A DNA stretch of 64,000 nt from Pseudomonas caspiana (GTDB taxonomy: Bacteria > Pseudomonadota > Gammaproteobacteria > Pseudomonadales > Pseudomonadaceae), in contig NZ_LOHF01000005.1 of NCBI RefSeq assembly GCF_002158995.1, forward strand, positions 149,868-213,867, read 5' to 3'. Position numbers and translations under genes: made by a program. The notes below the pieces were generated by a model. That model was given only the letters and a program-made list of their open reading frames with translations. It searched no databases and was not told where the DNA came from. Shown piece by piece: positions 53,546 to 63,407 of the stretch. Positions within the stretch are counted from its first letter, which is position 1. Each line of letters opens with the position of its first letter.

Positions 53546-54115
53546 TCAGCTGCCTGCGCCCCACACGCTGCTCAGGCTTTGCAGTGCTGAACCGCCAGCA
53601 CCTTGTTGACCCAGGTATTGCAGAATCAGTGGTACAAACTGGCTGACCATTGAGCTGTCCATGCCCAAAGCACTGAACGCCTTGTTCACATCGCCCATGC
53701 TTTGTACGTTACCTAACGCGCTGTTCAGCACCGAGCTTTCAGCGCTGTTGCCGGAGTTGCCCAACAGACTTCCCAGGCCATTCAGGCTGCCAAGGCTGCT
53801 CAGTGCGCCGTTGCCAGCGAGCTGATCGAGGCCGGGAACGGATTTGCTCAATTGGCTGTAGTCATTACCGGCAAGTTTGTTCTTCGCCAGACCCAGCAAT
53901 GCACCCGTGCCGCCGACGGCTTGCTCGGGGGTGACATTGAGATTGGTGCCCAGCAGATTGAGCAGGCCTGCAGCTTCAGGCGCTGCGGTGGCTTTCTGAT
54001 TGCCGTTAGTGGCGTTGGAAACGGCGTTGGCCGCGTCATTCAGATTGAAAGCGAACACTGGACTGGCGGCGAAGGCCATCAAGGTTGCCAGTGCCACACC
54101 GCGGGAAATCTTCAT
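53546..54115 (-). CDS. Secreted DUF2780-domain protein (VcgC/VcgE-like)
   Basis: A 189-residue protein with a signal peptide from the ATG at 54115 (MKISRGVALATLMAFAASPV, cleavage after VFA). The mature part is low in charge and rich in Gly, Ser, Asn, Leu and Ala (LSSLGSLNGLGSLLGNSGNS) with a helical end (VNKAFSALGMDSSMVSQFVP, then LILQYLGQQG). It matches DUF2780, of unknown function. It is convergent with the acyltransferase. Confidence 0.85.
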   Translation of the reverse strand: MKISRGVALATLMAFAASPVFAFNLNDAANAVSNATNGNQKATAAPEAAGLLNLLGTNLNVTPEQAVGGTGALLGLAKNKLAGNDYSQLSKSVPGLDQLAGNGALSSLGSLNGLGSLLGNSGNSAESSVLNSALGNVQSMGDVNKAFSALGMDSSMVSQFVPLILQYLGQQGAGGSALQSLSSVWGAGS

Positions 54116-54221
54116 TGCAACAAACCCCTCAAACCAGAAAATCCGGCAGTTGCCGGTAGAAACACGTGTTCGACCTTGAGCGGGGTGGCAATGTTCCATC
54201 TGGTTGAGAAATGCATAGATA

Positions 54222-54314
54222 CCTGTAGGAGCTCACGAGCACCGCAAGGCAGCGATAGCGATATGTCTGACACACCGCTATCGCTGCCTTGCGGTGCTCG
54301 TGAGCTCCTACAGG
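54222..54314. repeat. REPIN (CTCACGAGCACCGCAAGG family)
   Basis: cctgtaggagctcacgagca with exact complement, between the DUF2780 gene and fdhA. Same family as 3890-3980 and 1-30. Confidence 0.9.
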
Positions 54315-54328
54315 GGCCGAGGTTGGAC

Positions 54329-55528
54329 TTACGCCGCGCTAAACAACTTGTGCGGATCAATCACAAACTTCTTCGGTACACCTGCATCGAACTCGCCGTA
54401 ACCGCGTGGTGCATCGTCGAGGCTGATGACTTCGACGCCGACGATATCGGCAATCTTGATGCGATCCCACATGATCGCCTGCATCAACTGACGGTTGTAC
54501 TTCATCACGGGCGTCTGACCCGTGTGGAAGCTGTGGGATTTGGCCCAGCCCAGACCGAAGCGAATACTCAGGCTGCCCATTTTAGCCGCAGCATCGACAG
54601 CGCCCGGATCTTCAGTGACGTAGAGACCGGGGATACCGATCTTGCCCGCCACCCGCACCACGCCCATCAACGAGTTGAGGACGGTCGCCGGTGCCTCATG
54701 CTGCACACCCGCATGGCCATGGCCGCGCGCTTCGAAGCCTACTGCGTCAACGGCGCAGTCCACTTCCGGCTCGCCCAGCAGTGCGGCGATCTGCTCGTGC
54801 AGCGGGGTATCGAGGGACAGGTCAGCAATCTCAAAACCCTGAGCCTTGGCATGGACCAGACGAGCAGGGTTCACGTCACCGATGATGACCACCGCGGCAC
54901 CCAGCAGGCGTGCAGATGCCGCAGCGGCCAGACCAACCGGGCCTGCGCCAGCGATGTATACGGTACTGCCGGGGCCTACACCGGCTGTCACCGCGCCGTG
55001 ATAACCGGTAGGCAGAATGTCGGAAAGGCAGGTCAGGTCGCGGATTTTCTCCATCGCCCGGTCGCGGTCAGGCAGCTTGAGCAGGTTGAAGTCGGCGTAG
55101 GGCACCAGCACGTATTCGGCCTGGCCACCGGTCCAGTCGCCCATGTCGACGTAACCGTAGGCACCGCCCGGGCGGGCCGGATTGACGGTCAGGCACACAC
55201 CGGTGTGTTGTTCCTTGCAGGATCGGCACAAACCGCATGCGACGTTGAAGGGCACTGATACCAGATCGCCGATTTTCAGATTCTCGACGCCAGTGCCTTT
55301 TTCGATCACTTCGCCGGTGATTTCATGGCCCAGTACCAGGCCGGTTTGTGCAGTGGTACGGCCGCGAACCATATGCTGGTCCGAGCCGCAGATGTTGGTG
55401 GAAACCACCCTCAGGATTACGCCGTGTTCGATCTTGCGCCCACGCGGGTCCTGCATTTTCGGATAGTCGATTTTCTGCACTTCGACCTTGCCAGCGCCGA
55501 GATACACCACACCACGATTGTCAGACAT
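54329..55528 (-). CDS. fdhA: Glutathione-independent formaldehyde dehydrogenase
   Basis: A 399-residue zinc-dependent, NAD-linked enzyme that oxidises formaldehyde to formate. The catalytic zinc Cys is in NICGSDQHMVRG (about Cys47), and the structural zinc site is CGLCRSCKEQHTGVC. The NAD region is VYIAGAGPVGLAAAASARLLGA. Length matches the P. putida enzyme. Last gene of the sarcosine/C1 array; it would remove formaldehyde from sarcosine demethylation. Confidence 0.96.
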   Translation of the reverse strand: MSDNRGVVYLGAGKVEVQKIDYPKMQDPRGRKIEHGVILRVVSTNICGSDQHMVRGRTTAQTGLVLGHEITGEVIEKGTGVENLKIGDLVSVPFNVACGLCRSCKEQHTGVCLTVNPARPGGAYGYVDMGDWTGGQAEYVLVPYADFNLLKLPDRDRAMEKIRDLTCLSDILPTGYHGAVTAGVGPGSTVYIAGAGPVGLAAAASARLLGAAVVIIGDVNPARLVHAKAQGFEIADLSLDTPLHEQIAALLGEPEVDCAVDAVGFEARGHGHAGVQHEAPATVLNSLMGVVRVAGKIGIPGLYVTEDPGAVDAAAKMGSLSIRFGLGWAKSHSFHTGQTPVMKYNRQLMQAIMWDRIKIADIVGVEVISLDDAPRGYGEFDAGVPKKFVIDPHKLFSAA

Positions 55529-55649
55529 TCTTTCACCTCGATTTTGTTGTTATGTCGCGGGGAAACGCGCTGCTTTTGTTGGGTGTTGCAAGCAACGCAG
55601 GGATTGCTCTTGGGTGCCTGCCTGGATTGATGTTGTTCATACCGCCGCC

Positions 55650-55713
55650 ATCGCGAGCAAGCTCACTCCTACAGTTGATCGCGTTTTCCTGTAGGAGTGA
55701 GCTTGCTCGCGAT
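55650..55713. repeat. Outward-facing REP pair between purU and fdhA
   Basis: tcgcgagcaagctcactcct and, 13 bp later, its complement tgtaggagtgagcttgctcg. The arms face outward (tail to tail) instead of the inward order of the other REPINs. Confidence 0.8.
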
Positions 55714-55730
55714 ACCGCGAAGCGGTGCCC

Positions 55731-56588
55731 TTAAAGCACCACTGTCCTGTTGGCGTTCAAAAACACACGCCGCTCAATGTGATAACCCACTGCCCGTGCC
55801 AGCGTCAGGCCTTCGATGTCGCGACCTTTGGCGATCAGGTCTTCGGGGTAATGACTGTGATCCACCACTTCCACGCCTTGGGCAATGATCGGGCCTTCGT
55901 CCAGGTCGTTATTGATGTAATGCGCAGTAGCGCCTACCAGCTTCACACCTTTGTTGTAGGCCTGATGGTAAGGCTTGGCGCCCTTGAATCCGGGCAACAG
56001 TGAGTGATGAATATTGATCGCTTTGCCGTCCAGCTTGCGGCACAGGTCCGGCGACAGCACTTGCATGTAGCGCGCAAGGATCACCAGCTCGGCACCTGAC
56101 TCCTCGATCACTTGCCAGACTTTGCTTTCCTGAGCGGGCTTGTCGTTCGGGTCCAGGGGGAAATGGTAGTACGGAATTTCATGCCAGCGCGCCAATGGTT
56201 CCAGATCCGGATGGTTGGACACCACCGCGACCACGTCCATGGACAGCTGGTTGATGCGCTGACGGTAGAGCAGGTCGTTGAGGCAGTGATCGGCCTTGGA
56301 AACCATGATCACCACTTTCGGCCGGTAATTCGGCGCAGTCAGCTCGAAGATCATGCCAAAGGCTTCACCGCGTTCAGTCAGGCCTGCGCGAAAACCTTGT
56401 TCGTCAAAGCCATCTGGCTGACGGAATTCAACCCGGATGAAGAAGCGGCCCGACAGGCGATCATCAAACGAGTGGTGCTCAGTGACGTAGCAGCCCTGCT
56501 CGAACAAATAGCGGGTCACCGCGTCCACCGTGCCCAGCACGCTTGGGCAGTCGGCGGTCAGAATCCATGTGTCGGGGGCGCGGCTCAT
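55731..56588 (-). CDS. purU: Formyltetrahydrofolate deformylase
   Basis: A 285-residue enzyme that hydrolyses 10-formyl-THF to formate and THF, balancing the folate C1 pool. An N-terminal ACT domain (WILTADCPSVLGTVDAVTRY) is followed by the formyl-transferase fold, with NIHHSLLPGFKGAKPYHQAY and GATAHYINNDLDEGPIIAQG carrying the catalytic Asn/His/Asp. In Pseudomonas it commonly sits behind soxG to recycle C1 units from sarcosine. Confidence 0.96.
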   Translation of the reverse strand: MSRAPDTWILTADCPSVLGTVDAVTRYLFEQGCYVTEHHSFDDRLSGRFFIRVEFRQPDGFDEQGFRAGLTERGEAFGMIFELTAPNYRPKVVIMVSKADHCLNDLLYRQRINQLSMDVVAVVSNHPDLEPLARWHEIPYYHFPLDPNDKPAQESKVWQVIEESGAELVILARYMQVLSPDLCRKLDGKAINIHHSLLPGFKGAKPYHQAYNKGVKLVGATAHYINNDLDEGPIIAQGVEVVDHSHYPEDLIAKGRDIEGLTLARAVGYHIERRVFLNANRTVVL

Positions 56589-56615
56589 TCGATAACTCCA
56601 ATATTGATGTGATCA

Positions 56616-56727
56616 CTGTAGGAGCGCGCTTGCCCGCGATCGGCTGCGAAGCAGTCGTGAAAATGGTGAATTCACCATTGCCTGAAAGTCGTTCCGACTT
56701 TATCGCGGGCAAGCGCGCTCCTACAGG
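56616..56727. repeat. REPIN between soxG and purU
   Basis: ctgtaggagcgcgcttgccc with exact complement. Its core 56636-56706 is, in inverted orientation, identical at 69 of 71 positions to 57426-57496 on the other side of soxG. Confidence 0.9.
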
Positions 56728-56733
56728 ACCTAA

Positions 56734-57366
56734 TCAGGCCTGAACGGTCAGGCCGTACTCAGCACTCGCATCCTGCAACCACAGCCACCAGTAATCGGCG
56801 AAGCTGCGGCGGATCAGTAGCTCCCAGGTTTCTTCGCCAGTGCGACGGATCACCAGTTGGGATTTCGCGAATACCGTGCCTACAGCCTTGCCCACCGGGA
56901 AGTTGTCCGGGTGTACATCGTAGCTGGTGGATTTCATCAGCACTTCGCGGACTTTTGGGCCGCTCAGTTCAAGGATGGACTGACCGCCGCTGACGTTCAC
57001 GATGGCGATGTGCAGACCGGTCAGTTCCTGGCGCAGTTTCTGCTCCACGGCGAACTCTTCACCGGTCGGCACGATCAGCAGCCATTCATCCGGGCCAAGC
57101 CACTGGATCGAGCTCTCGCCACTGATCACCAGTGCCAGTGCGCCGGGCAGTTCCATGCCCAGTGCCTTGTGGACTCCTGCGGCGAAAGCCGGGTCGTGAG
57201 CGTCGCCACGGATGGTCAGGTGGCCGAGGAGTTTCTTCTCGCGCAGGATCACACCAGGATTGGCGCGACCTTTACCGACCAGGCTGTTGAGGTCGGCATG
57301 AAACAACGGTGACTCGGCTTTCTCGCCGGTCGTTGGCCGCTGCTGGTAAACGTTGGCTGTGGTCAT
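56734..57366 (-). CDS. soxG: Sarcosine oxidase gamma subunit
   Basis: A 210-residue subunit of the heterotetrameric sarcosine oxidase. It has the GCV_T-like fold (RGDAHDPAFAAGVHKALGME, LGPDEWLLIVPTGEEF, VNVSGGQSILELSGPKVREV) shared by the family and ends DYWWLWLQDASAEYG. It lacks FAD and FMN sites and is structural. It is flanked on both sides by REPINs with matching cores. Confidence 0.95.
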   Translation of the reverse strand: MTTANVYQQRPTTGEKAESPLFHADLNSLVGKGRANPGVILREKKLLGHLTIRGDAHDPAFAAGVHKALGMELPGALALVISGESSIQWLGPDEWLLIVPTGEEFAVEQKLRQELTGLHIAIVNVSGGQSILELSGPKVREVLMKSTSYDVHPDNFPVGKAVGTVFAKSQLVIRRTGEETWELLIRRSFADYWWLWLQDASAEYGLTVQA

Positions 57367-57404
57367 AGAGCACCTGTTATGAATTCTTTTCCAGTGAGCT
57401 GGGA

Positions 57405-57518
57405 CCTGTAGGAGCTAGCTTGCTTGCGATAAAGTCGGAACGACTTTCAGGCAATGGTGCATTCACCATTTTCACGACTGCTGCGCAGCCGATCGCGAGC
57501 AAGCTCACTCCTACAGGG
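57405..57518. repeat. REPIN between soxA and soxG
   Basis: cctgtaggagctagcttgct pairs with agcaagctcactcctacagg. Core 57426-57496 repeats that of 56636-56706 in inverted orientation, though the stem tips belong to different sub-families. Confidence 0.9.
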
Positions 57519-57531
57519 TAGGCGCACGCCA

Positions 57532-60500
57532 TCAAACGTTCTGCTGCTCACCCTTCGGATCGAAGAACACCGAGGAGACAATTTCGGCTTCGATCACGCT
57601 GCCGTCAGCCTGAGGTGAGAACACCCGCTCGCCCATACGCTGCAAGCCACCTTTGACCACACCCATCGCGAACGAATAGCCGAGCGAGTTGGCCGCATAA
57701 CTAGAGGTCACATGACCGACCATGGTCATCGGGATCGACTGTTTCGGGTCGAACACCAGTTGCGCACCTTCTGGCAGCCACTTGGTTGGATCAATCGGCT
57801 TGAGGCCGACCAGTTGCTTGCGTTGCTCACGCACGCAGTCTTCGCGGTTCATGCCTCGTTGGCCGATCCACGAGAACGGTTTGGTGCGGCCAACACACCA
57901 GCCCATGTTCAAGTCGTCCGGGGTCATCGAGCCGTCGGTGTCCTGACCCACGATGATGAAACCCTTCTCGGCGCGCAGCACGTGCATAGTCTCGGTGCCG
58001 TATGGCGTGAGGTTGTACTGCTTGCCAGCTTCGATGATCTTTTCCAGCACGCCCATTGCGTAGTCGGCCTGGATGTTGACCTCATACGACAGCTCGCCGG
58101 TGAACGAAATGCGGAACACCCGTGCCGGAACGCCGCCAACCAAACCTTCTTTCCACGTCATGAACGGGAAGGCTTCACGGTCCAGATCAATGTCGGTCAC
58201 TTCGCTGAGCAGCTTGCGGCTGTTTGGGCCAGACAGCGTCAGGGTCGCGTAATGGTCGGTCACGGAGGTGAAGTACACCTTCAGATCAGGCCATTCAGTC
58301 TGCTGATAGATTTCCAGCCATTGCAGGACGCGAGCCGCGCCGCCTGTGGTGGTGGTCATGATGAAATGGTTGTCGGCGACACAGGCAGTAACCCCGTCGT
58401 CGAAGACCATGCCGTCTTCTTTACACATCAGGCCGTAACGCGCCTTGCCCACATCGAGCTTGGTCCAGGCGTTGGTGTAAATCCGGTTCAGGAACTCACG
58501 GGCATCCGGGCCTTGAATGTCGATCTTGCCGAGGGTCGAAGCGTCCAGCAGGCCGACGCTTTCACGCACGGCTTTGCATTCGCGGGCCACAGCCGCATGG
58601 ATGTCTTCGCCGGCTTTCGGGAAATACCATGGGCGTTTCCACTGACCGACATCTTCGAATTCGGCACCGTTTTTAACATGCCAGCCATGCAGCGCGGTGA
58701 AGCGCACAGGCTCGAAGATATGCCCGCAGTGACGACCGGCTACCGCGCCGAAGGTCACGGGCGTGTAGTTCGGGCGGAACATGGTGGTGCCCATTTCCGG
58801 GATGGAAACGTTCAGCGAGCGAGCGGCAATGGCCAGGCCGTTGACGTTACCCAGCTTGCCCTGATCGGTACCAAAGCCCAGAGCGGTGTAACGTTTGACG
58901 TGCTCAACCGACTCGAAGCCTTCACGGGTCGCCAACTCGATGGCGGCGGCAGTGACGTCGTTCTGCAGGTCGACGAATTGCTTCGGCGCACGGGCAGTCG
59001 GTTTGTCATGCGGCACCTGGAACAGCGCCAGCGTGGGTTCTTCGGCTCGGCTCAATGCTTTCGGCAAGACACCTTCGACGACTTTGAAACCGGCTTCGCT
59101 GGCGGCGCGCACGCCACCCTCGAAACCGTCGGCCAAGGCGTCGCCCAATGCGTAGACGCCATTCACGCCGCCGACGCAAACGCGCTTCTGCGGCGCTTCA
59201 CCCGGTACGAAACCGAGAATGTCTTCACGCCAGACGGGCTTGCCGCCCAGGTGCGAAGCGAGGTGAACGATAGGGCTGTAGCCACCGGAGCTGGCAACCA
59301 GATCGCATTCGAGCCATTCGCCAGGACTGGTTACGCGATGAGCTTTCACATCAATCGCTGCCACACGAGCGGCGGTAACGTGCTTGCTGCCACGGGCTTC
59401 GATCACCGCGCTGCCGGTCAGAATGCGAATGCCTTTTGCACGAGCTTCTTCAACCAGCGCGCCGCGTGGGTTGTGCCGCGCATCGGCAATCGCGACCACT
59501 TGCAGGCTGGCGTCGAGCCAGTCCAGCGCGACGCGGTAGGCGTGGTCGTTGTTGGTGGACAGCACCAGTTTCTTGCCCGGTGCCACGCCATAACGGCGCA
59601 CATAAGTGGAAACTGCACCGGCCAGCATGTTACCCGGCACGTCGTTGTTGCCGTAAACCAATGGACGTTCGTGAGTGCCGGTAGCCAGCACTACGCGCTT
59701 GGCGCGAACCCGATGCATGCGCTGACGCACCTGACCGATAGGCGCACGATCACCCAGGTGGTCGGTCAGCCGCTCGTGAATGGTCAGGAAGTTATGATCG
59801 TGATAGCCGTTGACCGTGGCGCGAGGCAGCAACACCACGTTCTTCAGGCTTTTCAACTCAGCGATAACGGTGGTGACCCATTCAGCAGCCGGTTTGCCGT
59901 CGAGGCTTTCGCGGCTGTCCAGCAGGCTGCCGCCGAACTCTTCCTGTTCGTCGGCCAGAATGACTCGAGCACCGCTGCGGGCCGAAGCCAGAGCCGCCGC
60001 CAGACCCGCTGGGCCACCGCCAACGATCAGCACGTCGCAGTGCTGGTTCATGTTGTCGTAGGTGTCCGGATCGTTTTCAGTCGGCGAACGACCAAGGCCA
60101 GCAGCCTTACGAATGTACTTCTCGTAAGTCATCCAGAACGATTGCGGGTACATGAAGGTTTTGTAATAGAAACCCGGCGGCATCAGCTTGCCGCCGACTT
60201 TGCCGAGAATCCCCATCACGTCATTGTTCACGCTTGGCCAGCCATTGGTGCTGGTTGCGACCAGACCCGAATACAGCGCTTGTTGCGTGGCGCGCACGTT
60301 GGGGATTTGCGTCGCTTCTGTGGCGCCGATCTGCAGCACTGCGTTGGGCTCTTCGGAACCCGCAGCGAAGATGCCGCGAGGGCGGGAATATTTGAAGCTG
60401 CGGCCGATGATGTCCACGCCATTGGCCAGCAGAGCGGCGGCTAATGTGTCGCCTTCGAAGCCCTGATACGTCTGGCCATTGAAGTTGAAGTTCAGGACCT

Positions 60501-60549
60501 TGCTGCGGTCGATGCGGCCGCCGTTGGGCAGTCGGTTGGTCTGGCTCAT
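57532..60549 (-). CDS. soxA: Sarcosine oxidase alpha subunit
   Basis: A 1005-residue subunit that binds NAD and hands methylene groups to tetrahydrofolate. An N-terminal ferredoxin-like domain (LNFNFNGQTYQGFEGDTLAA) comes first, then the dinucleotide-binding VLIVGGGPAGLAAALASARS (about 176-195), and a C-terminal aminomethyltransferase-like (GCV_T) domain (LLDASTLGKIDIQGPDAREF, then HVLRAEKGFIIVGQDTDG) that uses folate. Length matches the family. It overlaps soxD by 4 bp (ATGA). Confidence 0.97.
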   Translation of the reverse strand: MSQTNRLPNGGRIDRSKVLNFNFNGQTYQGFEGDTLAAALLANGVDIIGRSFKYSRPRGIFAAGSEEPNAVLQIGATEATQIPNVRATQQALYSGLVATSTNGWPSVNNDVMGILGKVGGKLMPPGFYYKTFMYPQSFWMTYEKYIRKAAGLGRSPTENDPDTYDNMNQHCDVLIVGGGPAGLAAALASARSGARVILADEQEEFGGSLLDSRESLDGKPAAEWVTTVIAELKSLKNVVLLPRATVNGYHDHNFLTIHERLTDHLGDRAPIGQVRQRMHRVRAKRVVLATGTHERPLVYGNNDVPGNMLAGAVSTYVRRYGVAPGKKLVLSTNNDHAYRVALDWLDASLQVVAIADARHNPRGALVEEARAKGIRILTGSAVIEARGSKHVTAARVAAIDVKAHRVTSPGEWLECDLVASSGGYSPIVHLASHLGGKPVWREDILGFVPGEAPQKRVCVGGVNGVYALGDALADGFEGGVRAASEAGFKVVEGVLPKALSRAEEPTLALFQVPHDKPTARAPKQFVDLQNDVTAAAIELATREGFESVEHVKRYTALGFGTDQGKLGNVNGLAIAARSLNVSIPEMGTTMFRPNYTPVTFGAVAGRHCGHIFEPVRFTALHGWHVKNGAEFEDVGQWKRPWYFPKAGEDIHAAVARECKAVRESVGLLDASTLGKIDIQGPDAREFLNRIYTNAWTKLDVGKARYGLMCKEDGMVFDDGVTACVADNHFIMTTTTGGAARVLQWLEIYQQTEWPDLKVYFTSVTDHYATLTLSGPNSRKLLSEVTDIDLDREAFPFMTWKEGLVGGVPARVFRISFTGELSYEVNIQADYAMGVLEKIIEAGKQYNLTPYGTETMHVLRAEKGFIIVGQDTDGSMTPDDLNMGWCVGRTKPFSWIGQRGMNREDCVREQRKQLVGLKPIDPTKWLPEGAQLVFDPKQSIPMTMVGHVTSSYAANSLGYSFAMGVVKGGLQRMGERVFSPQADGSVIEAEIVSSVFFDPKGEQQNV

Positions 60550-60869
60550 ACCTGGTCTCCCTCGCCGCTGGCTGTCTTCTCAAACGCAGGGTTTCTGAAC
60601 TGCGGTTTGGTGCCAATCGGGTAGGTTTCGAGAATTTCGTAAGTCACGGTGTCGCGGGTCGCGTTGAAGTACTGACGGCAGCCAGCGGCGTGGATCCACA
60701 GTTCGTGATGCAGCCCGCGTGGGTTATCGCGGAAGAACATGTAGTCGCCCCATTGCTCGTCGGTGCAGGCGGCCGGGTCCAGTGGACGCGGGATGTGAGC
60801 CTGGCCTGAAGCGTGGAATTCCTCTTCGGAGCGCAGTTCGCCACAGTGAGGACAGAAGATATGCAACAT
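60546..60869 (-). CDS. soxD: Sarcosine oxidase delta subunit
   Basis: A 107-residue subunit. Start at 60869 (MLHIFCPHCGELRSEEEFHA) is the family start; a 16-residue extension is rejected. The zinc ligands Cys6 and Cys9 in FCPHCG and HisxxxCys in WIHAAGCRQYF are present. It overlaps soxA by 4 bp and follows soxB by 16 bp. Confidence 0.96.
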   Translation of the reverse strand: MLHIFCPHCGELRSEEEFHASGQAHIPRPLDPAACTDEQWGDYMFFRDNPRGLHHELWIHAAGCRQYFNATRDTVTYEILETYPIGTKPQFRNPAFEKTASGEGDQV

Positions 60870-60885
60870 AAGGAAGACTCTCCTG

Positions 60886-62136
60886 TTAGTGGGCGACAGC
60901 CGCTGCGCCGTGTTCATCGATCAACGCACCGTTGTGGAAACGGTCGATGGAGAAAGGTTTAGCCAATGGATGCATTTCACCTTTAGCCAGACTTGCCGCA
61001 AACACGTTGCCCGAGCCCGGCGTGGCCTTGAAGCCACCGGTGCCCCAACCGCAGTTGAAGAACATGTTCGGTACCGGGGTCTTGGAAATGATCGGGCAGG
61101 CATCCGGCGTGGTGTCGACGATGCCGCCCCACTGACGGTTCATGCGCACTCGGGACAGCACCGGGAACATTTCGACGATGGCCTGAATCGTGTGCTCTAT
61201 CACCGGGTACGATCCGCGTTGACCATAGCCAACCCAGCCGTCGATACCGGCACCGATCACCAGGTCGCCCTTGTCGGACTGGCTGATGTAACCGTGTACG
61301 GCGTTGGACATGATCACGCTGTCGATAATCGGCTTGATCGGCTCTGATACCAGCGCTTGCAGCGGGTGAGATTCAATCGGCAAACGGAAGCCCGCCAGTT
61401 TCGCCATGTGCCCCGAGTTACCGGCCGTCACCACGCCGACGCGCTTGGCGCCGATGAAGCCTTTGTTGGTTTCCACACCGATGCACACGCCGTTTTCCTT
61501 GCGGAAGCCGGTCACTTCGGTCTGCTGGATCAAGTCCACGCCCAAGGCGTCAGCGGCACGGGCGAAACCCCACGCCACGGCATCGTGACGGGCCACGCCG
61601 CCACGCCGTTGCACGGTGGCGCCAATGATGGGGTAGCGGGTGTTTTTCGAGCAATCCAGGTACGGGATTTCCTCCGCCACCTGTTTGCCGTTGAGCAGTT
61701 CGCCGTCCACCCCATTAAGGCGGTTGGCGCTGACCCGGCGCTCTGAATCACGCATGTCCTGCAGGGTGTGGCACAAGTTGTACACGCCGCGCTGGGAGAA
61801 CATAACGTTGTAGTTCAGGTCTTGCGAAAGGCCTTCCCACAATTTCATCGCGTGCTCATACAGGTGAGCAGACTCGTCCCACAGGTAGTTGGAACGCACG
61901 ATGGTAGTGTTACGCGCCGTGTTGCCGCCGCCCAACCAGCCTTTCTCGACCACGGCGACGTTAGTGATGCCGTGCTCTTTGGCAAGGTAATAGGCAGTCG
62001 CCAGACCATGCCCGCCGCCACCGACGATGACCACGTCGTAGACTTTTTTCGGGGTAGGCGTGCGCCACATGCGCTGCCAGTTTTCGTGGTGGCTGAGGGA
62101 GTGCTTGAGAAGGCCGAAGCCTGAGTAATGCTGCAT
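60886..62136 (-). CDS. soxB: Sarcosine oxidase beta subunit
   Basis: A 416-residue flavoprotein that oxidises the N-methyl group of sarcosine and carries non-covalent FAD plus covalent FMN. The FAD site [20 protein letters not shown] (35-54) and the DAO-family C-terminus ([20 protein letters not shown]) are clear. The FMN-linking histidine is expected near residue 172 in [14 protein letters not shown]. It follows glyA by 17 bp. Confidence 0.97.
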   Translation of the reverse strand: MQHYSGFGLLKHSLSHHENWQRMWRTPTPKKVYDVVIVGGGGHGLATAYYLAKEHGITNVAVVEKGWLGGGNTARNTTIVRSNYLWDESAHLYEHAMKLWEGLSQDLNYNVMFSQRGVYNLCHTLQDMRDSERRVSANRLNGVDGELLNGKQVAEEIPYLDCSKNTRYPIIGATVQRRGGVARHDAVAWGFARAADALGVDLIQQTEVTGFRKENGVCIGVETNKGFIGAKRVGVVTAGNSGHMAKLAGFRLPIESHPLQALVSEPIKPIIDSVIMSNAVHGYISQSDKGDLVIGAGIDGWVGYGQRGSYPVIEHTIQAIVEMFPVLSRVRMNRQWGGIVDTTPDACPIISKTPVPNMFFNCGWGTGGFKATPGSGNVFAASLAKGEMHPLAKPFSIDRFHNGALIDEHGAAAVAH

Positions 62137-62153
62137 GAATAACTACTCCTGAC

Positions 62154-63407
62154 TCAGCTATAAACCGGGAAATCGGAACACAGTGCTGCAACCTGGCTGG
62201 CGACATTGGCCTCGACATCAGCGTCACCGAGGTTGTCGAGAATGTCGCAGATCCAGCCGGCCAGCGTGATGCATTGGGTGACTTTGAAACCGCGGGTGGT
62301 CACTGCTGGAGTGCCGATACGCAGGCCCGAGGTCACGAACGGCGATTGCGGATCGTTGGGCACCGAGTTCTTGTTAACGGTGATGTGCGCACGACCCAAA
62401 GCGGCGTCGGCGTCTTTGCCGGTCAGGCCCTGACGGATCAGGCTGACCAGAAACAGATGGTTATCGGTGCCGCCGGAGACCACGTCGTAGCCACGGTCGA
62501 TGAACACTTGCGCCATGGCCTGAGCGTTATCGATCACCTGCTGTTGATACGCCACGAAGCCGGGCTCTGCTGCTTCTTTGAAGCACACGGCCTTGGCGGC
62601 GATCACGTGCATCAATGGGCCGCCCTGACCGCCGGGGAACACTGCAGAATTGAGCTTTTTCTCGATCTCTTCGTTGGCCTTGGCCAGGATCAAACCACCA
62701 CGCGGGCCGCGCAGGGTTTTGTGCGTGGTGGTGGTCACCACGTCTGCGTACGGCAGCGGGTTCGGGTACAGACCGGCCGCGACCAAGCCTGCAACGTGGG
62801 CCATGTCGACAAACAGGTAAGCACCGACTTTGTCGGCGATCTCCCGGAAACGAGGGAAGTCGAGGGTTTTCGAATAGGCCGAGAAACCGGCGATGATCAT
62901 TTTGGGTTTGGACTCGACGGCGATGCGCTCGACTTCGTCGTAATCGATCAGCCCGGTAGCGGTGTCGATGCCGTACTGGACTGCGTTGTAGAGCTTGCCG
63001 GAAAAGCTGACTTTCGCGCCGTGGGTCAGGTGACCGCCGTGGGCCAGGCTCATGCCCAGCACGGTGTCGCCAGCTTGCAGCAATGCCAGGTAAACCGCTG
63101 CGTTGGCCGAGCTGCCGGAGTGCGGCTGAACGTTAGCGTAATCCGCACCGAACAGTTGCTTGGCTCTGTCTATCGCCAATTGCTCGACTTTATCCACATG
63201 CTCGCAACCGCCGTAGTAGCGCTTGCCCGGATAACCTTCGGCGTATTTGTTGGTCAGGCCGCTGCCCTGGGCTTCCATCACGCGCTGGCTGGTGTAGTTC
63301 TCCGAAGCGATCAGCTCGATATGATCTTCCTGACGCTGCTCCTCGGCATTCATCGCGGCCAGCAGTGCATCGTCATAGCCTTGGATTTGGTCGTTCTTGC
63401 TGAACAT
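62154..63407 (-). CDS. glyA: Serine hydroxymethyltransferase
   Basis: A 417-residue PLP enzyme that makes serine from glycine and methylene-tetrahydrofolate. The PLP lysine is Lys230 in [16 protein letters not shown], and [19 protein letters not shown] (31-49) binds folate. It is the first gene of the glyA-soxBDAG array, so the glycine and C1 unit from sarcosine can be joined into serine. Its upstream 130 bp contain no hairpin tandem of the glycine-riboswitch type that I can see. Confidence 0.97.
   Translation of the reverse strand: MFSKNDQIQGYDDALLAAMNAEEQRQEDHIELIASENYTSQRVMEAQGSGLTNKYAEGYPGKRYYGGCEHVDKVEQLAIDRAKQLFGADYANVQPHSGSSANAAVYLALLQAGDTVLGMSLAHGGHLTHGAKVSFSGKLYNAVQYGIDTATGLIDYDEVERIAVESKPKMIIAGFSAYSKTLDFPRFREIADKVGAYLFVDMAHVAGLVAAGLYPNPLPYADVVTTTTHKTLRGPRGGLILAKANEEIEKKLNSAVFPGGQGGPLMHVIAAKAVCFKEAAEPGFVAYQQQVIDNAQAMAQVFIDRGYDVVSGGTDNHLFLVSLIRQGLTGKDADAALGRAHITVNKNSVPNDPQSPFVTSGLRIGTPAVTTRGFKVTQCITLAGWICDILDNLGDADVEANVASQVAALCSDFPVYS

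Noticed and set aside
56636..57496. Transposon or IS flanked by inverted repeats around soxG
   Set aside because: The inverted repeats are REPIN cores and the gene between is an ordinary sarcosine oxidase subunit; there is no transposase.
57712..60444. 910-residue open frame opposite soxA
   Set aside because: It is an antisense shadow of a well-recognised gene, caused by high GC codon use, with no domain of its own.
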